Below are positions 43,272 to 52,627 of a stretch of DNA of 64,000 nt, one piece after another. The notes below the pieces were generated by a model. The model made no database searches. It saw nothing but the letters and a program-made list of their open reading frames with translations, and was not told the DNA's origin. The translations under genes were made by a program, and so were the position numbers. Origin of the DNA: Winogradskyella wichelsiae (GTDB lineage: Bacteria > Bacteroidota > Bacteroidia > Flavobacteriales > Flavobacteriaceae); contig NZ_JABFDJ010000001.1 of assembly GCF_013403925.1 (NCBI RefSeq), positions 783,040 through 847,039 of the forward strand, written 5' to 3'. How positions within the stretch are numbered: position 1 is the stretch's first letter; each line of letters starts with the position of its first letter.

Positions 43272-45320
43272 ATGTCTAAAAGATATACCATAACAGCAGC
43301 ATTACCATATACTAACGGCCCAATTCATATTGGTCATTTAGCCGGTGTTTATGTGCCTGCCGATATTTATTCTAGATACTTAAGATTAACAGGTAATGAT
43401 GTTGCCTTTATTTGCGGAAGCGACGAGCATGGTGTGCCCATCACCATTAAAGCAAAAAAAGAAGGCGTAACACCACAGGATATTGTGGATAAATATCATG
43501 CTATTATCAAACAATCTTTTCTAGATTTTGGTATTTCATTTGACAACTACTCACGTACCTCAGCTAAAATCCACCATGATACGGCTCAAGAGTTCTTTAA
43601 AACACTTTACAAAAAAAATGAGTTTGTAGAAGAAGTTACAGAACAATTATACGATGCAGAAGCCAATCAGTTTTTAGCAGACCGTTTTGTAACAGGAACT
43701 TGCCCTAAGTGTGGGAATGAAGAAGCTTATGGTGATCAATGTGAAAGCTGTGGATCGAGTTTAAATGCTACAGATTTAATAAATCCTAAATCAGCAATAA
43801 CAGGAAATGTACCAAGTTTAAAAGAAACTAAGCACTGGTTCTTACCTTTAAATAAGCATGAAGAATTTCTTCGCGAATGGATTTTAAAAGGGCATAAAAA
43901 AGACTGGAAACCTAACGTTTATGGTCAGGTTAAATCTTGGATCGATGATGGTTTACGTCCACGTGCCGTAACTAGAGATTTAGACTGGGGAATTCCGGTA
44001 CCTGTTGAAGGTGGCGAAGGAAAAGTACTTTACGTTTGGTTTGATGCGCCAATTGGTTACATCTCTGCAACTAAAGAATGGGCAGAACGCGAAGGTAAAA
44101 ACTGGGAAGATTACTGGAAAGACGAAGACACTAAATTGGTGCATTTTATAGGAAAAGATAATATTGTATTTCACTGTATCATTTTCCCTTCTATGTTAAA
44201 AGCTGAAGGTTCTTATATTTTACCAGAAAACGTTCCTGCAAATGAGTTTTTAAACTTAGAAGGTCAAAAATTATCGACTTCTAAAAACTGGGCGGTTTGG
44301 TTACCCGATTATTTAATAGATTTCCCTAATCAGCAAGATGTGTTGCGTTATGCTTTAACTGCAAACGCACCAGAAACGAAGGATAACGATTTTACTTGGA
44401 AAGATTTTCAGGCAAGAAATAATAATGAATTGGTAGCAATCTTCGGAAACTTTATTAATCGCGTGGTTGTTTTAAGTAATAAATATTACGATGGCATTAT
44501 TCCTGCACCTTCTGATTATTTAGAAATTGACGAAGAAACTTTGGCTGCTGTAAAAGCATATCCTGCTGTAATTTCTAGCTCAATTGAACGTTACCGTTTT
44601 AGAGAAGCGAGCCAAGAATTAATGAATTTAGCACGACTAGGAAATAAATACTTAGCAGACGAAGAACCTTGGAAAACAATTAAAACAGATGAAGCACGTA
44701 CCAAAACAGTAATGTTTGTGGCTTTACAAATTGCTTCTGCCTTAGCTGTTTTATCTGAACCCTTTTTACCATTTACTTCAGATAAGTTAAAAGGTATTTT
44801 AAATATGAATGACAATGGTTGGGAAGATGTTTCTACTAAAGACATTCTTATTCCTGCATTACATCACATAGGAAAAGCAGATTTGTTATTCTCTAAAATT
44901 GAAGACGAACAAATAGAAGCGCAATTAGAAAAATTAATTGCTAGCAAAAAAGCGAACGAAGCAGCAAATAAAGTGATTGAGCCACAAAAAGACGAAATTG
45001 TATTTGAAGATTTTACAAAATTAGATTTACGTGTCGGAACCATTATTGAAGCTGAAAAAATGCCTAAAACCAAAAAACTTTTAGTCTTAAAAGTAGATAC
45101 AGGTATTGATAAACGAACTATTGTTTCTGGAATTGCTGAAAGCTTTTCACCAGAAGATGTTATTGGCAAACGTGTTACTGTTTTAGTGAACTTAGCACCT
45201 CGAAAATTAAGAGGTGTAGAAAGTCAAGGAATGATTTTAATGACCGAAGACGAAGGTGGAAATTTAGTCTTTGTTAATCCAGACACCGATGGTGTAAATA
45301 ATGGACTTCAAATAAGCTAA
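43272..45320 (+). CDS. metG: Methionyl-tRNA synthetase
   Basis: About 682 residues from ATG 43272 ([16 protein letters not shown]). Class I motifs: [11 protein letters not shown] (HIGH) and [11 protein letters not shown] (the KMSKS-like loop, in the KLSTS form often seen in this group). The zinc knuckle [18 protein letters not shown] lies in the connective region. The C-terminus (about 575-682) is a tRNA-binding OB domain of the Trbp111 type, starting [19 protein letters not shown] long hairpin follows. Confidence 0.96.
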   Translation: MSKRYTITAALPYTNGPIHIGHLAGVYVPADIYSRYLRLTGNDVAFICGSDEHGVPITIKAKKEGVTPQDIVDKYHAIIKQSFLDFGISFDNYSRTSAKIHHDTAQEFFKTLYKKNEFVEEVTEQLYDAEANQFLADRFVTGTCPKCGNEEAYGDQCESCGSSLNATDLINPKSAITGNVPSLKETKHWFLPLNKHEEFLREWILKGHKKDWKPNVYGQVKSWIDDGLRPRAVTRDLDWGIPVPVEGGEGKVLYVWFDAPIGYISATKEWAEREGKNWEDYWKDEDTKLVHFIGKDNIVFHCIIFPSMLKAEGSYILPENVPANEFLNLEGQKLSTSKNWAVWLPDYLIDFPNQQDVLRYALTANAPETKDNDFTWKDFQARNNNELVAIFGNFINRVVVLSNKYYDGIIPAPSDYLEIDEETLAAVKAYPAVISSSIERYRFREASQELMNLARLGNKYLADEEPWKTIKTDEARTKTVMFVALQIASALAVLSEPFLPFTSDKLKGILNMNDNGWEDVSTKDILIPALHHIGKADLLFSKIEDEQIEAQLEKLIASKKANEAANKVIEPQKDEIVFEDFTKLDLRVGTIIEAEKMPKTKKLLVLKVDTGIDKRTIVSGIAESFSPEDVIGKRVTVLVNLAPRKLRGVESQGMILMTEDEGGNLVFVNPDTDGVNNGLQIS

Positions 45321-45348
45321 TTACATTTACCATAGGTATTAAATTTAT

Positions 45349-45390
45349 ATAGGTTTCATTTTATAAAGACTACAAAATGGAACCTATTTT
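45349..45390 (+). terminator. Terminator of metG
   Basis: ATAGGTTTCATTTT (45349-45362) and AAAATGGAACCTAT (45374-45387) pair with one mismatch; TTTT follows. Confidence 0.7.
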
Positions 45391-45490
45391 ATATTCCTAT
45401 TTTTGCTAATGCATCAATATTTTTTTCTTTACAAGTAAGAAAACCTTTGTCTTTAAACTAATTTTGACCAAAATCATTATTTAAAAGACT

Positions 45491-45961
45491 ATGAAAAAAC
45501 TAGCAATATTGTGCTTAACAGTCTGTTTTTTGGCTTGTGGCACATCAAAAACAGTACGTCAATCTAAAAAAACAATTAAAGGAGATTGGTCATTAACATC
45601 CGTAAAATATTCTGCTATTGGAGATTTAAAAATCACGCTTCTTAACGATGCTGAAAAAGCCTGTTTCGAAAATAGTAAATGGCAATTTATACCCAATAAC
45701 AATACCGGAACATATACACTGTCTGGAATGAACTGCGATACAGATCAACGTAATTTCTCATTTACAATAGACGAGGTAGACGAAGATACTGGCTTGTATA
45801 ATTTTCTATTAAAACCTACAAACGAGAAAGGAAAATCGGAAACCAATGTTGGATACCGTATGGATTTAACAGCACTTTCCGAAACTTCAATGCAATGGGA
45901 ACAAGTCTTGACTCTAGATGGAAAACCCATTACCATTACTATGAATTTCACAAAAGCATAA
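45491..45961 (+). CDS. Lipocalin-family lipoprotein
   Basis: A 156-residue protein. The lipoprotein signal MKKLAILCLTVCFLACGTSK puts the lipidated Cys at about residue 16. The mature part, GDWSLTSVKYSAIGDLKITL and later strands, matches the small lipocalin-like family of Bacteroidota. Ligand is unknown. The OmpA-type lipoprotein follows 73 bp later on the same strand, and the two may be cotranscribed. Confidence 0.85.
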   Translation: MKKLAILCLTVCFLACGTSKTVRQSKKTIKGDWSLTSVKYSAIGDLKITLLNDAEKACFENSKWQFIPNNNTGTYTLSGMNCDTDQRNFSFTIDEVDEDTGLYNFLLKPTNEKGKSETNVGYRMDLTALSETSMQWEQVLTLDGKPITITMNFTKA

Positions 45962-46034
45962 AACAAAATGTTCAAAAAATTATCATTGAAAGAAATGATG
46001 ATAGTGAACATCAATCATAAAAAAAGATAAATAC

Positions 46035-46736
46035 ATGAAAAATTATAAATCGAATATAGCCTTAACCTTATCACTAGTTTTAGTATTAATGACAAGCTGT
46101 AAAGCTGTAGACAATGCAAATAACAAACAAAAAGGTGGAGTCATCGGTGCAACGGGCGGCGCCCTTTTAGGTGCTATCATAGGAAATAATGTTGGTAGCG
46201 GAAACAATAGCGAATTAGGAGCTGTAATTGGCGGTGTTGTTGGTGGAGGTGCTGGTGTTTTAATCGGGAATAAAATGGATAAACAAGCTCAAGAAATTGA
46301 ACAAGAAATCCCTGGTGCAACTGTAGAGCGCGTAGATGATGGTATCGTCTTAACCTTTGATGAACAAAGTGGTGTTTATTTTGATACCGAAAAATATAAC
46401 GTTAATAGTAAATCACAAGAAACACTTAATAAATTAGCAAGTGTATTTTCTGAATATCCAGAAACTAATATTCTGGTCGTTGGTCACACCGATAGTTCTG
46501 GTAATGATGCTTATAATATGACTCTATCTAAAAACAGAGCTGAAGCTGTAACTAATTATTTAATGGCTAAAGGTTTAAGTAGTGGAAGATTTACAACCCA
46601 TTGGTTTGGAGAAGAGCAACCTATGTATGATAATACAACAGCAGAAGGACGTTCTAAAAACCGACGTGTTAATATCGCTATTGTACCAAATGAAACTATG
46701 GTTAAGGATGCCGAAAAAGAAGCTGGGACTAATTAA
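46035..46736 (+). CDS. OmpA family lipoprotein with glycine zipper
   Basis: A 233-residue protein. A lipoprotein signal (about 1-22, VLVLMTSCKAV) is followed by a glycine zipper (about 34-80, IGATGGALLGAIIGNN and AVIGGVVGGGAGVLIG), then a C-terminal OmpA peptidoglycan-binding domain (about 110-220) with ILVVGHTDSSGNDAYN, LSKNRAEAVTNYLM and RSKNRRVNIAI. It probably links the outer membrane to peptidoglycan. It ends in a strong terminator at 46787-46820. Confidence 0.92.
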   Translation: MKNYKSNIALTLSLVLVLMTSCKAVDNANNKQKGGVIGATGGALLGAIIGNNVGSGNNSELGAVIGGVVGGGAGVLIGNKMDKQAQEIEQEIPGATVERVDDGIVLTFDEQSGVYFDTEKYNVNSKSQETLNKLASVFSEYPETNILVVGHTDSSGNDAYNMTLSKNRAEAVTNYLMAKGLSSGRFTTHWFGEEQPMYDNTTAEGRSKNRRVNIAIVPNETMVKDAEKEAGTN

Positions 46737-46786
46737 TAACTTTTATTAAAACTATTCGGCTATTTCAGCGGAGTTAAATATATTAC

Positions 46787-46820
46787 AGACCTTATAATTT
46801 TAAATTTATAAGGTCTTTTT
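46787..46820 (+). terminator. Terminator between OmpA lipoprotein and tex
   Basis: Perfect 11-bp arms AGACCTTATAA (46787-46797) and TTATAAGGTCT (46806-46816), then a T-run reaching the tex start codon at 46823. There is no room for a separate tex promoter after it, so it may act as an attenuator. Confidence 0.8.
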
Positions 46821-46822
46821 TT

Positions 46823-48943
46823 ATGATGATAAAATATATAGTTCAACACACGCAATTAGCAGAAAAAAATATAAAAAGCACCATTCAATTACTGAATGAA
46901 GACTGCACCATACCTTTTATTTCACGCTACAGAAAAGAAGCTACAGGAAACTTAGACGAAGTACAGATTGGAGACATCGTTAAATATAAAGAACAATTTG
47001 AAGCTTTAGAAAAACGAAAAATAGCCATTTTAAAAGCTTTAGAAGAACAAGATGTTTTAACGGACGAACTAAAACAAAAGATTGAAAAAACACAAGATCT
47101 CATAACGCTTGAAGATCTCTATTTACCCTACAAGAAAAAACGGAAAACAAAAGCAGAAACAGCTCGTAAAAATGGTTTAGAGCCTTTAGCAAAAATCATC
47201 ATGAGTCAAAAAGCAAATGATATCGAATCTATCGCATACAAATATGTAAAGGGAGATATTAAAACGACAGATGAAGCTTTAGAAGGTGCAAGACACATTA
47301 TTGCTGAATGGATTAATGAACGAGCAGATATTAGAAATAGTTTAAGAAATCAATTAGAACGACAAGCTCAAATTTCTACTAAAGTTATAAAGACGAAAAA
47401 GGAAGATGAGAAGGCACAGAAATTTAGAGATTATTTTGATTGGTCGGAGTCCTTATCTCGTATTCCTTCCCATAGACTACTCGCTATCCTAAGAGCAGAA
47501 AGCGAAGGTTTTATTCGTTTTAAAATTGAAATTGACGAAGTTAGAGCCTTAGAACTTATTGACAACAGAATTATACGAAGTCAGAATGCTTGTGCAGACC
47601 AAATAGAATTAGCAATATCAGATGCTTATAAACGTTTATTATTTCCGTCGTTGAGCAAAGAAACTTTAAATAATGCCAAAGACAAAGCAGACGAATCTGC
47701 GATTACGGTTTTTGCAAAAAATCTAAAACAATTATTATTAGGGTCACCTATAGGAGAAAAGTGCGTTTTAGCGATAGATCCGGGTTTTAAAAGTGGTTGT
47801 AAAGTGGTTTGTTTAGATGCTCAAGGGAATTTAAAACATAATGAAACCATATTTCCACATCCACCCCAAAATGATAGTATTGGTGCTATTAAAAAGATTT
47901 CGTCTTTAGCGGAAGCTCACAAAATTGAAGCCATTGCTATAGGAAACGGAACAGCATCTAGAGAAACTAAAGCTTTGATTCGTAAAATTCATTTTAAAAA
48001 TGATTTAGAAGTCTTTGTGGTTAGTGAAGCTGGTGCTAGTATTTATTCGGCATCCCCAATTGCTCGTGAAGAATTCCCTAATTATGATGTTACCGTTCGT
48101 GGTTCGGTTTCTATTGGTAGAAGATTGCAAGATCCGCTGGCCGAACTAGTAAAAATTGATGCAAAATCCATTGGTGTAGGGCAATACCAGCACGATGTTG
48201 ACCAAGCCAAGCTTCAAAAACAATTGGATACGGTTATAGAAAACTGCGTAAATGCTGTTGGTGTAAACATCAATTCTGCTAGTAAACCTTTATTGAGCCA
48301 TGTCTCTGGAATTGGACCTAAATTAGCTGAAAATATTTTTGATTATAGAGTAGAACACGGTGTTTTTAAATCACGAAAAGACATTTTAAAAGTACCGCGT
48401 TTAGGAGGCAAAGCTTTTGAACAAAGTGCTGCATTTTTAAGAATCAAAGGCGCTAAAAATCCACTAGACGATTCTGCTGTACATCCAGAAAGCTATGCTA
48501 TTATAAAAAAAATGGCTAAAGATGAAGGTGTTTCGCTTCAAGAATTAATTGGTAATAAATCAAAACTTCAAAATATTGATTTAAAAAAATATGTATCTCA
48601 AGAGGTTGGTTTGCTAACGCTTCAAGATATTATTAAAGAATTAGAAAAGCCAGGTTTAGATATTAGGGAAAAAGCTAAGGTTTTCACTTTTGATCAAAAT
48701 ATAAAAACGATTACCGATTTACACGAAGGACAAACACTACCCGGAATCGTAAATAACATCACTAATTTTGGTTGTTTTGTAGATGTTGGCATTAAGGAGA
48801 GCGGTTTAATACATGTATCTAATTTGTCTGATAGTTTTGTCAAAGATGTTAATGAACACGTGCAATTACATCAACAAATTATGGTGAAGGTTTTAGAGGT
48901 TGATGTGACTAGAAAACGAATTCAATTAAAACTTATTAAATAA
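46823..48943 (+). CDS. tex: Tex family RNA-binding protein
   Basis: A 706-residue protein. N-terminal helical region (about 1-190, CTIPFISRYRKEATGNLDEV), a YqgF/RNase H-like domain (about 315-440, VLAIDPGFKSGCKVV), helix-hairpin-helix motifs (about 480-540, ASKPLLSHVSGIGPKLAENI and ILKVPRLGGKAFEQSA), and a C-terminal S1 domain (about 630-700, LPGIVNNITNFGCFVDVGI). Tex binds nucleic acid and works in transcription and RNA fitness; the exact job is unsettled. The HDAC-like gene overlaps it by one base. Confidence 0.95.
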   Translation: MMIKYIVQHTQLAEKNIKSTIQLLNEDCTIPFISRYRKEATGNLDEVQIGDIVKYKEQFEALEKRKIAILKALEEQDVLTDELKQKIEKTQDLITLEDLYLPYKKKRKTKAETARKNGLEPLAKIIMSQKANDIESIAYKYVKGDIKTTDEALEGARHIIAEWINERADIRNSLRNQLERQAQISTKVIKTKKEDEKAQKFRDYFDWSESLSRIPSHRLLAILRAESEGFIRFKIEIDEVRALELIDNRIIRSQNACADQIELAISDAYKRLLFPSLSKETLNNAKDKADESAITVFAKNLKQLLLGSPIGEKCVLAIDPGFKSGCKVVCLDAQGNLKHNETIFPHPPQNDSIGAIKKISSLAEAHKIEAIAIGNGTASRETKALIRKIHFKNDLEVFVVSEAGASIYSASPIAREEFPNYDVTVRGSVSIGRRLQDPLAELVKIDAKSIGVGQYQHDVDQAKLQKQLDTVIENCVNAVGVNINSASKPLLSHVSGIGPKLAENIFDYRVEHGVFKSRKDILKVPRLGGKAFEQSAAFLRIKGAKNPLDDSAVHPESYAIIKKMAKDEGVSLQELIGNKSKLQNIDLKKYVSQEVGLLTLQDIIKELEKPGLDIREKAKVFTFDQNIKTITDLHEGQTLPGIVNNITNFGCFVDVGIKESGLIHVSNLSDSFVKDVNEHVQLHQQIMVKVLEVDVTRKRIQLKLIK

Positions 48944-49845
48944 TGCTAAAAATAGCGTTTCACCCAATATACAGACACCATGTACCCGAAAGTCACCGCT
49001 TTCCTATGGAAAAATACGAGTTGTTACCGCAACAGCTTTTGCACGAAGGAACTTGCGATCAGGATAATTTTTTTGAACCAAAAAAACCAAATGACAAACA
49101 CATTCTGGCTGTTCATACACCAGAATATTATTACGATTTGGTAAATTTAACACTAGATCAAAGAGCTGCACGGAAAATAGGATTTCCACTGAGTAGAAAT
49201 TTAATTAAGCGAGAAGTTATTATAGCTGATGGTACCATAAAAGCAAGTGAATTTGCAGTGCAGTATGGCATTGCCATGAATATTTCAGGTGGTACACATC
49301 ATGCCTTTACAGACCGAGGTGAAGCCTTTTGTTTATTACACGATCAAGCTATTGCTGCACGATATCTTCAAAGTAATAGCTTAGCTAAAAAAATTTTAAT
49401 TGTAGATTTAGATGTGCATCAAGGAAATGGAACAGCCGAAATATTTGAGAATGACACGTCTGTTTTTACCTTTTCTATGCACGGAAAAAACAACTATCCT
49501 TTTAAGAAAGAGCAAAGTGATTTAGACATCGCGTTAGAAAATAATACAGATGACACCACGTATTTAGAGCTATTAAAAGCAACGCTTCCAAAGTTAATAG
49601 ACAAAGAACAACCCGATTTTATTTACTACTTATGTGGTGTAGATGTTATAGCTTCAGATAAATTAGGGCAGCTTAGTTTGTCCATAGAAGGGTGTAAAGC
49701 CAGAGATCGTTTTGTTTTAGAACAGTGCAAGCTTAATCAAATCCCTGTAATGTGTAGTATGGGAGGTGGCTATTCACCAGATATAAAAAAAATTGTTGAT
49801 GCGCATGCTAACACATTTCGATTAGCTCAAGATATTTTCTTTTAG
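48943..49845 (+). CDS. Histone-deacetylase-like amidohydrolase (class IV-like)
   Basis: A 300-residue protein of the arginase/deacetylase superfamily. Metal and catalytic residues: GGTHHAFTDRGEAFCLLHD (His-His pair), ILIVDLDVHQGNGTAEIF (Asp and His ligands), YLCGVDVIASDKLGQLSLS (Asp ligand) and MGGGYSPD. The compact length and DxHxGNGT resemble the class IV (HDAC11-like) and acetoin-utilisation groups. Bacterial members often act on polyamines or acyl-lysine; the substrate here is unknown. It shares an ATGA-type one-base overlap with tex, so the two are translated together. Confidence 0.9.
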   Translation: MLKIAFHPIYRHHVPESHRFPMEKYELLPQQLLHEGTCDQDNFFEPKKPNDKHILAVHTPEYYYDLVNLTLDQRAARKIGFPLSRNLIKREVIIADGTIKASEFAVQYGIAMNISGGTHHAFTDRGEAFCLLHDQAIAARYLQSNSLAKKILIVDLDVHQGNGTAEIFENDTSVFTFSMHGKNNYPFKKEQSDLDIALENNTDDTTYLELLKATLPKLIDKEQPDFIYYLCGVDVIASDKLGQLSLSIEGCKARDRFVLEQCKLNQIPVMCSMGGGYSPDIKKIVDAHANTFRLAQDIFF

Positions 49846-49938
49846 CGATAACCGTTCTGTATCGAAATGCCTATTTTGCTAATAAGCAGTATTAAAAGCA
49901 AATTCACCCAAATATTTTATCAAAGGATGAAGTATTCT

Positions 49939-49946
49939 TATATTTG
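49939..49946 (+). promoter_or_regulatory. -7 box TATATTTG before ferritin
   Basis: Exact TAnnTTTG, 17 bp before ATG 49964. Confidence 0.5.
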
Positions 49947-49963
49947 AATTAAAACACCACACT

Positions 49964-50482
49964 ATGTTATCAAAATCAATTGAAGCCGCATTAAATAAAC
50001 AAATTAGAATTGAAGCAGAATCGTCTCAAGCTTATTTAGCTATGGCAATTTGGGCGGAAGTTAAAGGATTAGAAGGTATTTCTAATTTTATGTACGACCA
50101 ATCGGACGAAGAACGCGCACACATGTTAAAACTTGTAAAATTTGTTAACGAGCGTGGCGGACACGCACATGTTTCGGAATTAACAGCACCTAACGTTACT
50201 TTTGAGTCTTATAAATCTATGTTTGAAAAGCTTTTAGAACACGAAATTTTTGTTTCGGAAAGCATCAATGACCTAGTCCATATTTCTTTGCAAGAAAAAG
50301 ATTATGCCACGCACAACTTCTTACAGTGGTACGTTGCAGAACAAATTGAAGAAGAGGCTACAGCAAGGACTATCCTTGATAAAGTAAAAATGATTGGTGA
50401 TGATAAAGGTGGCTTATATCTTTTTGATAGAGACATTCAACAACTTACAGTAAGCTCAGCAGCAGAAACTCCAGGTATATAA
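49964..50482 (+). CDS. ftnA: Non-haem ferritin
   Basis: A 172-residue four-helix protein. Ferroxidase-centre residues are in place: RIEAESSQAYLAMAIW (Glu, Tyr), DQSDEERAHMLKLVKFV (EExxH), and QWYVAEQIEEEATARTIL (Gln and Glu). It stores iron as a 24-mer in the cytoplasm. It has its own -7 box. Confidence 0.94.
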   Translation: MLSKSIEAALNKQIRIEAESSQAYLAMAIWAEVKGLEGISNFMYDQSDEERAHMLKLVKFVNERGGHAHVSELTAPNVTFESYKSMFEKLLEHEIFVSESINDLVHISLQEKDYATHNFLQWYVAEQIEEEATARTILDKVKMIGDDKGGLYLFDRDIQQLTVSSAAETPGI

Positions 50483-50516
50483 ATGTTAAATATTATTTAG
50501 ATTAAATATAAATAGT

Positions 50517-50524
50517 TATTTTTG
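50517..50524 (+). promoter_or_regulatory. -7 box TATTTTTG
   Basis: Exact TAnnTTTG, 20 bp before ATG 50545. Confidence 0.45.
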
Positions 50525-50544
50525 TTCTATTGATTTTTTATGCA

Positions 50545-50721
50545 ATGGGCAAAAAGAAGAAAAATAAGAAGTTAAAGAAAGAACGTATTAAAGTTCTTGA
50601 AGCTACAGGATTAGATACCTTAAATAAGGTAAAATCTAAATGCTGCAAGAAATTTAAGAAATCAGAAAACAAGCGTTGTAAAAAATGTCCTTGTTTTGAT
50701 TTGCTTAAAAAAGTAGCATAA
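50545..50721 (+). CDS. Small Lys/Cys-rich hypothetical protein
   Basis: About 58 residues from ATG 50545 (MGKKKKNKKLKKERIKVLEA). A very basic N-terminus is followed by four Cys in CC (about 33-34) and CKKCPC (about 49-54) patterns, which could bind a metal. An alternative TTG start at 50530 adds five residues. The function is unknown to me. Translation is supported by its -7 box and the terminator that follows. Confidence 0.6.
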   Translation: MGKKKKNKKLKKERIKVLEATGLDTLNKVKSKCCKKFKKSENKRCKKCPCFDLLKKVA

Positions 50722-50726
50722 ATATG

Positions 50727-50765
50727 AAACCCAAATGACAATAGTAATAATTGTCATTTGGGTTT
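50727..50765. terminator. Bidirectional terminator between small protein and ssb
   Basis: Perfect 16-bp arms (50727-50742 and 50750-50765), 7-base loop, with A3 before and TTT within the right arm. It serves both convergent genes. Confidence 0.85.
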
Positions 50766-50776
50766 TATAATTTCAA

Positions 50777-51109
50777 TTATTTACCTAACATTAATAGCTC
50801 GCTACAAACAATCTCTGTAATATAGCGTTTAACCCCGTCTTTATCTTCCCAAGATCTTGAGGTCAATTTTCCCTCAATAGCAACTTCTTTACCTTTAGTT
50901 ACAAACTTTTCTACAACCTCTGCCGTTTTACCCCAAGCCACAACATTATGCCATTGTGTATCGGTTACCTTTTCTCCTTTAGCATTTTTATAGGTTTCGT
51001 TTGTAGCTACTGAGAATTTTGCTAATCTTTTTCCAGATTCAAAATTGGTGATTTCTGGGTCATTTCCTAAGTTACCAATCAACTGTACTTTGTTTTTAAG
51101 TGTATTCAT
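50777..51109 (-). CDS. ssb: Single-stranded DNA-binding protein, short form without acidic tail
   Basis: A 110-residue protein with the SSB OB fold: KVQLIGNLGNDPEITNFESG, TQWHNVVAWGKTAEVVEKF and ITEIVCSELLMLGK. It stops straight after the OB fold, so it lacks the acidic C-terminal tip (DDDxPF type) that recruits repair proteins in the main SSB. A second, full-length SSB is therefore likely elsewhere in the genome. The role could be in specialised DNA metabolism such as transformation or repair. Confidence 0.9.
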   Translation of the reverse strand: MNTLKNKVQLIGNLGNDPEITNFESGKRLAKFSVATNETYKNAKGEKVTDTQWHNVVAWGKTAEVVEKFVTKGKEVAIEGKLTSRSWEDKDGVKRYITEIVCSELLMLGK

Positions 51110-51481
51110 AATATCTAAATTTAATGGTTAAACAGTTAATACTATTGAACCTAAATCGATTCAACACTGCAAAGATGTAATGACTGACAAATAATATTCG
51201 GTAGTTACCTATTTACATTCGTTTGTAATTACTTGTAATCGTTTAAAAACAGGTAAACGACTATTAAACTTAGCTTTTAAGGGAGTTTTTAAATTATTAT
51301 AAATGTTGGGATTAAGAGACTTCTATTTTTAAAACCTGATTTTTTATACATATCAAGGACAATTATGTAAATAAGGAAACCCTTTAATTAGCTAAAATAG
51401 ACTCAAAAATTAATTATAGTAGCCACAAAAAATAATCAACAATTTAGAACATCCAAATACAACAAATGGCTAGAAATTAAA
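51110..51481. other. Intergenic region between ssb and the LipL32-family gene
   Basis: About 370 bp without any accepted gene. It should contain the minus-strand ssb promoter (a CTTTGC-type box near 51169-51175 on the minus strand is possible). I see no RNA gene. Confidence 0.4.
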
Positions 51482-51509
51482 ACACCTCTTTATTTACATA
51501 AAGAGGTGT
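51482..51509. terminator. Terminator of LipL32-family gene
   Basis: Perfect 11-bp arms ACACCTCTTTA (51482-51492) and TAAAGAGGTGT (51499-51509). On the minus strand, TTTT follows. Confidence 0.8.
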
Positions 51510-51538
51510 CTACTAAAATACGAATGTCTGTATTTGTA

Positions 51539-52219
51539 TTATAGTCCTTTTAAAAGTTCTTCGATAGTTTTAGCCATTACAACACCTGGTAATTTTACCG
51601 GAGCCGCAACTTCTGCTAAAAATGTTCCTTTAACTTCACCTGTTTTATAAGTTGTAAAACCAATACGGTATAAACCAGCAGTTAAAGCGTTTGTAGGGCT
51701 ACCTACTTCACTTTTATATCTTAATAAAGAGTTGTAACTGCTTCCACTAGGTTGCTTTGGCATTTCACTACTATCATCGTTCCTAGCAAGTGTAGTCCAA
51801 GTTGCACTTTTAGCAGCTTCTTCTGTAATATCCTCTTTTTTGAAAATAGTAGAACGCTCTAAAGTAATGTAAGTATCAAAATAATCACTAGAAGATTCGT
51901 TTGCTTCATAAGCCTCAGACTTAATAGCATCTTTAACTTTAGTTTTTGCAACAGGAGAAAGCATTCTTACACCCAATTCTGGTGCAACAGCAGGAACCCA
52001 TAAATAAATGTAATAGAATTTTTTTCCTTCTATTACTTCATCTTCATTTCCTTCAGAAGCATATCCTAAATAAGAGATAACATCTGTGTAAGGTACTTTA
52101 ATTGTTTTTGGTCCAATTTTCTTTTCAACTGAACTTCCAAACTTTTTTAATTTTTGAGCTTCTGCATTAAATACACAACAGAAAGCGAATACTGATAATA
52201 CGAGTAATTTAATTTTCAT
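51539..52219 (-). CDS. LipL32-family secreted surface protein
   Basis: A 226-residue protein with a signal peptide (about 1-21, CCVFNAEAQ). The body matches the leptospiral surface lipoprotein LipL32, as I recall it: YTDVISYLGYASEG, YYIYLWVPAVAPELGVRMLS (about 69-88) and GLYRIGFTTYKTGEVKGTFL (182-201) correspond to conserved LipL32 segments. The calcium-site residues of LipL32 also appear kept: Asp115-Thr116 in YFDTYITLERS, Asp148-Asp149 in ARNDDSS, and Tyr162 in SYNSLLRYK. A canonical lipobox is not present, so it may be exported and not lipidated. It is monocistronic. The role in flavobacteria is unknown. Confidence 0.85.
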   Translation of the reverse strand: MKIKLLVLSVFAFCCVFNAEAQKLKKFGSSVEKKIGPKTIKVPYTDVISYLGYASEGNEDEVIEGKKFYYIYLWVPAVAPELGVRMLSPVAKTKVKDAIKSEAYEANESSSDYFDTYITLERSTIFKKEDITEEAAKSATWTTLARNDDSSEMPKQPSGSSYNSLLRYKSEVGSPTNALTAGLYRIGFTTYKTGEVKGTFLAEVAAPVKLPGVVMAKTIEELLKGL

Positions 52220-52627
52220 AATTGTTTAGGTGATTTTTAGTTAATTTATAGACATTCGTTATTTATTTTAATTTAAAGGCGACAGTTAATTTATGAGCTA
52301 CCTAAATTGAAGGTCATTAACTTTAAACACTGAACCTATACTTTGGTCTGTTTCTAACATTTCTATGCAAAATTATACCAACTAACTCTTCGGTATAACC
52401 CTTAATTTAGTAAAAACAAAAACCCTGAAAACAGGGGCATAAATATATTTAACTCATAACTAATAATGTATAGTTTTTAAATTTATATAAAAAATTATAA
52501 GTAGCTCATTAACTAGTCTTTGGTACTAATAGAAGTTAATTATATATTCTCTATTCAAAATTTATTTACTAAATTAGGTCCTCAACACGTTAAAGCGTAT
52601 TAATCTTAATTTAAACTTACCTTGTTT
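52220..52627. other. Intergenic region, divergent promoters expected
   Basis: About 400 AT-rich bases. CCCTG-AAAA-CAGGG near 52426-52439 is a small hairpin of unknown role. I see no gene. Confidence 0.4.
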
